From contig NC_133033.1 in the NCBI RefSeq assembly GCF_048771995.1, positions 2,542,501-2,606,500 of the forward strand: 64,000 nt of DNA. The letters run 5' to 3'. A program made the translations under genes and the position numbers. The notes beneath the pieces were generated by a model. It made no database searches. It was not told the DNA's origin and saw only the letters and a list, made by a program, of their open reading frames with translations. Shown here one piece after another: positions 23,756-35,110 of the stretch. The stretch comes from Taeniopygia guttata (taxonomy: Eukaryota > Chordata > Aves > Passeriformes > Estrildidae). Each line of letters begins with the position of its first letter. The stretch's first letter is position 1.

Positions 23756-24286
23756 CGTGGGTGTCAGAGCGGGGAGGGTTCACCTCACGTCCCTCCCTCT
23801 CCCGCCGCTCGGTTCAGGGCGAGTCCTGCCGCGGTGCCAGCACCCGGAGCGGCTCCAGCCCCGCTGCCAGAGCCGCCTCAGGGCCCCTCACGAGTCCCCA
23901 CCATGCCCACAGCGCGCCGGGGCCGCGGGCCCTCACACCCGACATCTTAAGTGCGGGCAAGCGCGGGGCCGGTGCTGCCGGCGGGCGCGGCCATCTTTAC
24001 TCGGGGCGCCACCCCGCCCGTCCCAACGCCGGGCGCTGCCAGCGCCATCTTGAGTGAGGGCGCGCTCTGCCCTCAGCGCGGCCTCGCCCGCCATGTTTAG
24101 TGAGGTCACCCCCCCACCACCACTCAAAAAACCCTTAACCCCTCTCAAAAGCCTAACCCGCACCTTCAGCAAGCCACGAACACATCGGCATCCCCCTCCG
24201 TGTCTTCCCGCAGCCAGCCGTGTTCTCCCCGCGGCGGGGCCGCTCCGCTCCTCCCCGGGTCAGCTGACGGCGGCGGCGGTCCCGTC
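23744..24286 (+). promoter_or_regulatory. TM2D1: TM2D1 CpG-island promoter and 5'UTR
   Basis: A CpG-rich block begins about 23,760 and extends into intron 1 (about 24,560). A CCAAT box lies at 23,744-23,748. Four degenerate units of about 50 bp carry YY1-like cores: ACATCTTAAG at 23,942, CCATCTTTA at 23,991, CCATCTTGA at 24,045 and CCATGTTTA at 24,091. YY1 sites of this CCATnTT form commonly lie at transcription starts of housekeeping genes (known). There is no TATA box. The start site is inferred to lie between about 24,000 and 24,250. Confidence 0.75.
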
Positions 24287-24405
24287 ATGGCCGCCCGGAG
24301 CGGCGCGGCTGAGGCGGTGCTCCTGCTTCTCCTCTGGTTCGCAGCCTTGGAGGGAGCGGTGGGCTCGGAGCCGCCGCTCAAGTGCGAGGAGCTGCGGCTG
24401 GGGCA
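24287..24405 (+). CDS. TM2D1: TM2D1 exon 1: signal peptide
   Basis: It encodes residues 1-39 plus two bases of Gln40: MAARSG..., a hydrophobic LLLLLWFAAL core and then PPLKCEELRLGQ. No GT donor fits the family sequence. The intron starts ATATCCTGAG directly after GGGCA, a U12-type AT-AC donor. Confidence 0.9.
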
Positions 24406-27400
24406 ATATCCTGAGCGGGGCCGGGTCGGATCGGGGGCGGCTGTTGTGGCGGTGGGCCCGGTGTGAGGGGGGGCACCGCTTGTGGGGAGGGGAAGGGGCA
24501 ATGGGGACCGTGAGGGGCCGGGCAGGGCGCGGGGGTCGTGGAAAGCCTCAGGTTTGGAGCCCCGAGGGGGACAGGGCTCCTCAGGGTGCGGGAATTGAGG
24601 ACACGGCCTCAAGCTGCGCCAGGGGATTGTTCAGGTGGGACATCAGGAGGGGTTTCTTCACAAAAAGGGTGATTGGGCATTGGAAGGGGCTGCCCAGGGA
24701 TGTGGCGGAGTCCCCATCGCTGGAGGTGGTCAGAGGACGAGGGACTGTGGCACTCAGTGCTCTGATCTGGGTGACAAGGTGGGCATCAGGCACAGGTTGG
24801 ACTCGATGCTCTCAGAGGGCTTTTCCAACCTAATTAATTTTGTGATTTCTGGTGGTACTGTGTGTGCCCCAGCGCATGCTTGGAATGTCCTTCAAAGAGA
24901 TTGCCATGGGATGAGAGAACCTGCTCTGCCACCACTCCACCTTATTTATTATTTGCAGGAGCGAGACGTGGAGACTTTGCCAATTTTTTTAGGAAATAGT
25001 ACGTTTCTATGCCCTGCACAGCTCCGAGGAGCAGGAGGTGTGAGGCTCCTGGCTCTCCAAGGCACATCTTGCCCTCCCCAGAACATGTTGGTTGATGGCA
25101 GCTGACAATTTTTGACGATCAAAAGTGTCAGGAGAGCAAATCTTGGAAAAGCTTGCTTCGTCTCCTGCTTTACTTGGCTGTTGGAGTTGAGACCTTTGGA
25201 AGTCAGTTCCTTCTCAGTTTGTTCCTGCACCAAATTCCTGGCGTTTCAGATGCTCATTTTTACGTGTTCATTGAATTTTGTGTGCTCCTGTAGATTAAAT
25301 TTCCTCAACCAAATGCCTCAATTTCAAGGCACTGTGGTATTTAAATAAGGGAACAAGACCAGATGAGGCGTGTGCTACCTTGTTGCCTCCAAATACAGAG
25401 GCTGTGACTGATAAATATTGTAGTTCCTTTAGGTAGTGCTGACTGCAGCACTAATTAAACGCGAGGCTTATGCGATATATTGGTGTATTAAATTGGATTA
25501 GCAGATTTGCTGCATGGTAATGTGCTGCTCCTCTTTTGGGGGATGGGTAGGCACCAACATCAAGGTGCATCTTAAATCCTCGGGGTTTAAAGAGGGTGGA
25601 ATAAATTACTGTTAAACCTGTTGTAGTGTTTGATGTGAAAACTGTTTTCCTCAATTACCTGAACATATATGTGTGATGAGCCTAAAATAGACAATAGCAC
25701 ACAAGAACCAATGAATTGCACAAATCACACAGCATATGGTAAGGATTTCTAACTTATATATTGATTAACTGCTTTTTTATTCAAGGAAGTGTTCAATTTA
25801 CCCATTTGTGTATCTACTTGATGAGTTTTATAAAAGATGGGATTAGTAATATCATGAGTCTGAAAGCCCAAAACACTTGTGTGGATTGGGTTGCTTTACT
25901 AAAAAGGAATAAATACAGTGTCTCTGATTGGTACTTTTGTAAGTGAGGTTTCTGGTAAATCTCTTCAATGTATGTTACACCCTTTAGGCTCTGTCCTGCA
26001 CTACTGTGATTAAAACAAACCATTCCTGTCATACTGATTTTGCATATAATTATTAAAAGAATTGACATGTGACAGAACAGCCCTCAAAATCTTCTAATTT
26101 TTAAGGGTTTTTTTCTTAAGGCAACACAGTGCCTTCTATCATCACCAGGTTTTGGTGCATGAGGCTCTATTTTGAAAGCACATTTATTTGATGTTCAATT
26201 CTGACATACTTCACAGTACAACAGAAAAATTCATAACTTGATTACTTATTTTCCTGCCTGTGCTTAACTTTGATGTTCCCAGGCACTGAAATAAAATGTT
26301 CTGTGTTTGATAGCACGGCAAGTTCACTTTATGTGCACCCCAATTTTAAAATAATGAAATTACAGAATAATTTGGGTTGGAAGGGACCTTAAACCTCATC
26401 CAGTGCCACCCCTGCCATGAGCAGGGACACCTCCCACTACCCCAGGGTGCTCCAAGCCCTGTCCAACCTGGCCTTGGACACTTCCAGGGATGGGGAGTCC
26501 ACAAAATTCATGTGTGTTCATATTTTGCTTCCTCTAAGTGCTGAATGACTTTCCTCTGGGATAGTGAAGGTTTTCCAAGTAATTTCAAACACTGGATGTA
26601 TTTACTTTGCACAATGGATCCTTTTAAAAGATTTTTCAGTTCTTTCCATCATTTTAACATTGGGTCGCTGACTATAAATGGGCAGTCAGAGACCAGAAAA
26701 AATACTGCACAGTTTGAGATTGATCATAACTCAAGATTATCAGTTGTTTAACTAATTACCATGTGATTGTATTTAATACACTGCACTTTTGAACAGGAGA
26801 TAAGCTTCAGAGTAGAACAAGTTGCTGAATTAATTAACACTGTTTCTTTGTGTAGCATTTTTATACACACACCAGCTTTTAGATTGCCCTCACAGTATTT
26901 GAATTGCTTTTTTTCTGTATTACCTAAGTAATAAAAAGTGAATGTCTGGATCATACTTGAAGCACTACAATTTCTGATCACTGTCTGCGATCCCTTACCC
27001 AGACAAACAAGGGTTTAATTCAAAGCAGCAAAGTGGTGTCATTGGGTTTGGAGTCTTTGGAGTGACACTGACAAGAAAACTGTGGCTTTTCCTGTATCAG
27101 TATATTTTAACTGTGATGGGTTTCTTCTAACAACAGAAAAAACTTCCTTGCTTTCTTTACAAGAAATAATGTATATTTTTGTAATTTCCTTAGATTAGGC
27201 ACATTGATCAGTAGCATCATGGAATGATTTGGGTTGGAAGGGACTTTAAAGATCATCTCATTTCATCCTCTGCCTTGGGCAGGGGCAACTTCAACTATCC
27301 CAGGCTACTCCAAGCCCTGTTTAACCTGGCCTTGGACACTTCCAGGGATGGGGTATAAAATCCATGTAAGATTTTATAACAGTTTAGTCCACACATAACT

Positions 27401-30400
27401 CAAATCTTATTTTATTTTTTGGCCCTATGCAATCCAGATAGGCATTAAAAAAATCCATCTCTTGCCTGTGTGCATTACTGGAAAATCTGGAAAGAATGTT
27501 AAACCTGCCTTTGTTGGAATTAACCAACAGGACTCACAAGTACCAAAAGCTGCTAAAAAGTGGATAAAGGACAGATACTTTTTTCCTTCAAAACAACAGA
27601 CTACAGCACTGGAGAGTGATTAATATTCTTGTAGTATGTTGCAAACTTTAACAGGTGTGACTTTCTGCTGTGATTTCCACTTTGATTCCCCTAAGCATCA
27701 AGAATAATGGAATAATTTGGGTAGAAAGACCCTTCAGGAAGTTGCATAGTCCAGCCTTCTGCTCAAAGCAGTGCTGGCACTGAATTCCAACCAGGTTGCT
27801 CAGGGCTTTGTGCAGTCAGACCTTGAAAACCTCCAGGGACGGTGATTGCATGACTTCTCTGGGCAACTGGTTCCAATATTTGACTGTTCTCATGATGAAA
27901 ATGTTTTCTGTATGTCAGCTTTAGATTTCTCATTGACTCATATTGAAGCCAGAGTGGAAATCAGAACAAAATTGGGGCAGCAATTAGGTTTGTATATTTT
28001 GCTTAATATGTAGCAAAGAAAAACTACAAGTTAATGGTAGGACTGGCTTAAAAAAATACTTTAAACAAGTTATTGTGTGTGAATTGTGCTTTGTATCAAG
28101 AGTGTTGCACAGTAGAACTTAATTTGTTTCACTTGTGTGTAGTCAGAAAACTGCTCTGAGTGTCAATTACTGCTTAATATCAAATAATTTTTTGTCCTCA
28201 GTTCAATGTTTGCCAGCACCAAATATTACTTGCAAAGATCACCTTGGCATAGAGAAATTCTTTACGGGACGTGAAGTTGGATTTTACAAGCCTATTGAGT
28301 GTCGCAATGTGTGAGTACTCTTTGGTTCTGAAAAACTGAAGTTTGTCCAAAATTGTATCATGTGTTGGCAGAAGGAAAATAGAGGTAGGACAGAACCATG
28401 CATGTTTTGCCCAGTAGTGAGTCCTCCAATAAACACTACAGGGTCATGGCAAGGGTTAGGTTGGGAGGGACCTTAAAGCCCATCTCATTCCATCCCCTTG
28501 CCGTGGCCAGGGACACCTTCCACTAGACCAGGTCACTCTCAATGTGCACATTTAGAGAAATCTGTCTGTACATTTGCTTTGTTGTTGAGTTACCTTATTC
28601 TTTACCTTATTCTTTTACCTTTGCTTTACTTCATCCTTTAACTAGGCAAAATTTTGCTCCAAATGCTGAGGCCACATTTCACGTGTGCTTAAAATCAGCA
28701 CAGTTGCTGGAAGGAGCTGTTGGGGACACCCTCCATCCCCTTCCCTGACAGACCCCAGGACATCAGGGAGCTGCCCTGGCTTTCAGCTGCCTTGGATCAG
28801 TTCCCCAGTTTGAGTCACAGCACAGTGGCTTCAAGTGCTCGTGCCAGCGCAGGGATGAGGGTGACTCAAGGATAAAACTGAGAGGACAAAGGAGGGCTGG
28901 ACAGGTCTGTGCTGCTCAGTGCTTCATGCCAGTTTAAAGTGTGCCTGTAGCTGCAGCTGAACTTCTATTATAATGAATTTTAGGGGAGCTACAGGATCTC
29001 TGCAGTTCCCCCCAAAATCTATAAGAGAAAGTGTTCTCTATTTTGAAACAACTTTTCTGTTTCTGTGTCTTTGAAGAGCCTGTTTCTGGTACATGAATGG
29101 TGGGCCTCGTTTTTCCAAAGTGTGTTATGTGTGATGGAGAGCTCTAGATACCAGTAAATGTTCCAACTGGCCAGTGCTAATGATCAGCCAGCACCTGTCA
29201 CTACCATTTGTTTCCTCTTTTTTCTGGGATTCACACTGGAACCTTTCTCTTTTGTCCTACTGTAATCTTTGGAAATTAAAACTCCAGAAATCCTGAGTAC
29301 TCCCTATCACTCTAGCGGGCAGATAACTCTGATGTGCCACTTGCTGCTCAGTAATTTGCCTAACTCAGAAGTACAGCTCTGCCTCTTAGTTTCATAAATA
29401 TTTTCTCTGTATTTAGTCTTCTCAGCAGTCAAAGCTCAGCAAACTGAAGAAAACATATTATTACATCTAATCAGATTTAAATGCCAGCAAAGTAGACGTC
29501 AGTCACATTTTTGTCCAGAAACAATTGTGCTTCAGTCCCATCTGTGATGGGGGCTGAGGAGAAGATGAGCTATACTAGTTTAGTGAAATTGCTTCCTCTT
29601 TAGATTAGATGGTAATTCCTATGTTTGGAGGGTTTTTTGTAGACATATATTTTTGGTTTAGTATATTTTCTAGAAACACTTTTTAAAGGTAGCTTTTCTT
29701 TACATTTATTTATTAAAATCCAGGTCTGTAGGCAGAGAAATATCATCCTTCTTACACTATCTTTTACTTGATCATGACTATTATTTATAATAAATAATCA
29801 ATGGTTACACTGCCAAAACAACTCATTGTGACTTTTCCAGTCCCACAAATGCTGGTTTGGCAGAAAGAGAAGAGAATCCTTTTTGGACTGAAAATTCCAG
29901 TAGAATACAACTGTGACTGTAGATAGAGTTACACAAGGATGTCCTTCATAATGTCCTAAAACCAGTAAAAAATGGCAGCAAGATTAATATCACCATCCTT
30001 CATCTGTACACTTATTTAAAAAGTGGTCCAGTCACTGACAGACCTTTTATGAGGCACTTTGAATGTTACCTAAGTGTTAGGAATATTATTTTAAGCAAGA
30101 ATCTCCAATTTACTATTACAGCAGTAGCCCTGCCTTTTCTACTGGTTTTTGGAGATTTCTCAGCATCCTACTGAGTTTGGGTAGCAACTGTAACTGTAGA
30201 AATAACTGCACATCATTTAGCCAGAAAATGAGTTTGAGAAGGCATCTTTCCATGGCAGGATTGTCCCAGCATGGGGACAGCAGGTGAATCTCCATCCCCA
30301 GCTTTTGTGAAGGACAAATCAGCAAGTTGTCCTTAGCCAAAACTGTAATTTAGTTTTGGCTAAGTTCTGGGGTCCAGTTATTTTAGAGCAAGACCAGGAG

Positions 30401-33400
30401 GTGTTCCATGTTTGTGTGAGTGAATGTGTTTAAATTCAGGTACCCTAGTAATTATTCAAGGAAAAGCTTATGAGGTTGTTCCAACAAAGAAGTATTGGGA
30501 GTCAGGGTTGCTTAGGTTTGGCTTTAATATGATGTTTTGGAGGTAGATCTTATATTTTGGCCAAATTCTAGAATCCCCCAGATTGGCATTATCATTTATT
30601 TTACTTAATATGTGCAGGCCCTGACGCTGCAGAGTCGAAATGGCTTTTTTTCAAGTGTTGCTATTCCAGGGAAGGAGGCCATGGAGTGATTCTCTGTGAA
30701 ATTCATGGGGTTCAGTGTGGACAGGTCTTTGAGCAGAGCCAAGAGACCCTGAAAGAGCAACCTGCAGCAGCACCTGCTTTATCAACTGCTGTGGAAGAGC
30801 TGGGAGGAGAAGTTTTTAACGTGGCAGCTGGAAGAAATGCATGCAGAAAAAATAAAGGTTGGATGAGGCTGAGGAGCAAGAGAAAATCAAAAGAGGAACT
30901 GACAAGAAAATGCATCTTTTTACCCAATTGTAGAAATTCTTTCAGATGCCTGGGATGTGTCATTTTCCTGCTCACTGGTTTACTCTTTGTGCATGGTTTT
31001 GTCTGAAGGAGTAAAGCAAAGGAAACAGCAGAGTGGCTGCAGCTTTGTTTGTTACAGTGTTCTCATGCTTCCCCTTCACACTGGATTTCTTCTGCCCATC
31101 AGTTTGATGTTGATGAGGTTGCAGAAACTGTTGTGCTTTCAGAAGCATCTCAGTGCATAGGCAAGGGCTCAGTTTATTACTAGCTGTGATCAGGAGCAAA
31201 ATTAAACTGTGTTCCCATCTTTTATGTAACAGCTCTTTTTATGCTTTAGTGTCCTTGGAGGGCTGTTGACACTTTTTAGTTGATAAACAATTTCCAACAG
31301 TTTACTTCAAGTTTTAAATAAACCCATTAGTGTTCTTTACAGTGGACACAAGGCAATTCTAAAGATGATAACTTCTGTTACATTAGGTTCCAGGAATGCC
31401 CTGTGTGTTCTGTGTTGCTAATAAACACCAAGTAACAAATAGTGAGGTAAAAGTCATGGTTTAATCACTTAATGTTGCCGTTAGGTTTTAAAGTCAGCAA
31501 ATTTAGATAATAAGCAAAAAAGGTAGCTCTCTACTTGGCATTGAAAAAGCTTAATAAAAGTGCTTGGACTTTTGTCAGCTACCGTCTTTTTGAGACTGTT
31601 TCATTCAACTGTCAACCAAGAGTTTAATTTGGGCCTGTTAAATAATTGCTGGCACGTAGTGGTGCACGTATCAAAACAGTGAATTACTGAATATTTTTCA
31701 GCTCTAATTACATTTGGGTTTGCTGTTCAGGAGCTCGCAGTTCCAGCATTGGGAGCGATGTGTTTTCAGCTCCCTTATTAGTGCAAGGTTCTCCAGCAGG
31801 GACTGCACTAACAGGTGGTTTGGTGGCTGCATCGCTCCAGCTGTTGGCAAGAATGGTTCCAATTAGGATAAGTCTGAAAAAGTCTGTTTTATCTGTTTAT
31901 TTTGTATGACTAACCATGGGAAGCTTAACTTGAGAGTGCCTCTCTACCCCTGTGCATCTTTGTGCTGTCAACAGTTCTTTTCTTCTTTTCATTGTGACTT
32001 TGTGCCATTTACAGTGTAATGAGTGAATCCAGGATTTACTCTTTTTGTTGAATCCTTCCTGCAGCTTCTTCAGCCGGTGGCCATGGTTCATTTCTCCTTC
32101 AGATCTCGTGGCAATTACTGTCTCTGCTGACATCTCACCTGCCTGTCCTGTTCCTCTCCATTTGGCTGCGTGTGAGGCTAATGCCTGCAGACAGTATTCA
32201 CACACCTCCTGCCTTCCTGGGCTTGTCTCAGTAGGGCTGAACTGTTAGGAACTGCTCTGTGAAGCTGGGGACGGATCAGCAACTGAATTATGTCTTGACA
32301 AGAAATCATCATTTAGTTTCAGAATAATCTGTATTCTGCAAGAGTACAGTTGAGTTGCAGCAGCTGAGGTTCCTTTATGGAGGATGCCTTCCCAGTTTGA
32401 AAGCTTAACATTATCAATTCCGTGGCCGTTAATTGAAGATAAATAACAAGTCTGTTGTTTTTTTAAAAGCAGAGCAGCAGGAAAATGAGTCACTACTTTA
32501 ACAGTCAAAAGTATGAGTGGATATATTTTGCAGTCATTATCTACATTGCTTGTTTCTTTTGGCAGAAATGGATACTCCTACAAAGTGGCAGTGGCTCTGT
32601 CCTTATTTCTTGGATGGTTGGGAGCAGATAGATTTTATTTAGGATATCCTGCATTAGGTAAGTTTATTCCTTAATTTTTTCTTTGAGGTAAATCTTATGA
32701 CTGACTTGTATGTGTATACTCATGTTTTGAGTAATGAAGGCTGACAGTCACAGTTCTAATATTTAAAACTAGAATCCTTACTTCATGGTCAAGTGAGACA
32801 AAGTGCTGCATTATCCTCAGCCTGCTCTTCTGTTGGAGTGGTGACAAATGGAGATGCAGTGTCCAGCAGATAAAATCCTAATAAGCAAATGTGGTTATTG
32901 CTACTCAAAGTTTTGCTTTGCATTGATGCTTTATCACAGCGTTTTTATGAGGCACTGGAGCAGAAATGGCTTTGCCTCACGTGCCAGCCTTAAATGAAAC
33001 TTGACTTCACCAGGAAAAAAAGTGGACAGATTTTACAGTAAACCTGGTGTTTTGAGAGATGGAATTTATTCTGGCAAATGCACATCTTCAAGATAACTCA
33101 TGGTATTAATAACAATTCTGCAGAAGCTGGGACTTCTAATAAAACCTCTCTCTTGTTTTTAGGACCTCATTCCCAGGATGATGGTGCCACTGGCCAGAAA
33201 TTTTGAGTTTCTGCCCATTAAATGCCAACTTTTTTTTATGACATTATTTGTCCTTCTCTGTAATCTTGATTAACATCCATGTCTTTTATCCCTGAGATTC
33301 TATAATTAGCATTTACTTTGTCCATCTGTGTCACAAAAGGATACATTTTTGAAAGCAGTCAGTAAGGTGCATTATTTATTTGTACCACTGGATTTAGAAT

Positions 33401-35029
33401 AATAATTTGCAGTAATTATTTTTAATGTATTGTGGTAATATATATTCATAAATTCTTAATTCTGTTGTAGAAGATCTTTATGGCTAATGCTTTAACCCTA
33501 CTGGATTATACTGTATCCAGTAGCCAGAGTTAATATTTAAAATTAAACTCTTCCAAAGCCAGATTTTCAATCTTTTGAACAGCAAATAGATAAGAGTAGA
33601 AAAGAATAAAAATCAACCCATTGAATTCATTTACTGTGGCTGATTAGGGATTTCTTGGTCATCTGTGCCTTGGCAAAAAATGGTTAAGAAAGGTTAATAG
33701 CATTGAAATCTTTTTTGCAAGTGTAAAGAAGACTGTAAATGCTCATTGGTTTATTTTTTTCCCTTCTCTTTTGTTTAAAGAGCACACAAATACAAACAAG
33801 CTATTGAGTATAAAGAAATCAGGAAGGCAACCTCTTCCTCTCCCACACACTGTGAACCAAACCAGGAGTTATTACTGTAGAACAACACTATTTTTTTTCC
33901 CCTCTGTGCTTTAGAGCAATTTATTTTCTCAGTGTGATCTGCTTATAGGGAGGGAAGTGAGGAGGATGGAAAAAAAGCCAACTTTACCCTGCACTCTAGA
34001 AATAAATGCCAGGTTCAGAAACAGTTCTCCATCCATTCCTTGAGTAAGGTGGAGCTGCAGCAGTGGTAAGAAATGTGCAGCGTTCCTAAAATCCCAGCTG
34101 GCATGTTCCAGGGGCAGGGACACCTTCACTGGATCAGGTTGTGCAGAACTCCATCCAACCTGGACACTTCCAGGCATTCAGCCACAGCTTCTCTGGGCAC
34201 CTGTGCCAGGGCCTCACAGGAGAGGATGCACACGGACTTTCCTTCCAGGAGAGACAAATCCAAATTCCAGGAAGAGCAGTGGGATGCTCCTCCTGCAGTG
34301 GATGCAGCTCCTCCCCTCCTCTGCCCTGGGGGAGAGGAGGTGCTTTGAGGGACACATTGCTGCTTTGGAGAGAGGGGATTCACCAAGATCTTCCCCTGAA
34401 ATAATGCTCATAAATACATAGTTCTCTCTACATTCATTGTACAAGAAACTATTGATATTAAAAAAAAATTAAATTAAGGCAGCCTCTTTTTTTCTGAAGG
34501 CATTTTCCAAATGAAGTCTGCCTTGCAGGGCAATTTCCAATAAAACATTCATCTGTCAGTTGCTGTTCCCACATATTTTCTATTAATCTTCCATTTATTT
34601 GTATAAAAACAAACATTTTTAAATACCAGTTAAAAAGAAGTGTTTATATGTTTTTAATATATATTCAAAAGAAATTTATATTGCAGCAAAAATATAAAAA
34701 TTGCACAAAGGATTGTTTTCCAAAGTTGCGTGTTTTGAAAATCAAATCAGTATGTGCTGCAACTCATGAGGTGGTAGAAAGTCTCTTTCTATTAAGAAGT
34801 AAATTTTGCAGCTTAAGTTGGGATTTTTCTGTCTGTGCCTCAGTGAAAGGAATATCTCAGTAACCTGATAATCAGCTTTTGCCTTTCCTTGTTTAAGAAT
34901 ATTTAGATGGTAAAAAAATGGTTAGTATTTAAAATCTTTAAAGTGCGTTCAGGATATAGAAATATGAATATGTGGTTTGTTTTTTTCCCTAAAAACTAAA
35001 GAAGTTTAACTTTAGATATATATATGTAG

Positions 35030-35110
<81 letters not shown>

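Larger units (their letters stand above)
25739..28201 (+). other. TM2D1: TM2D1 intron 2
   Basis: This 2.5-kb intron contains three antisense CR1 fragments (26,358-26,506; 27,214-27,356; 27,702-27,935). The remainder is AT-rich and unassigned. Confidence 0.75.

Noticed and set aside
24054-24833. 259-codon open frame over the TM2D1 promoter
   Set aside because: It is in another frame than the TM2D1 start, crosses the exon 1/intron boundary and ends inside a CR1 element.
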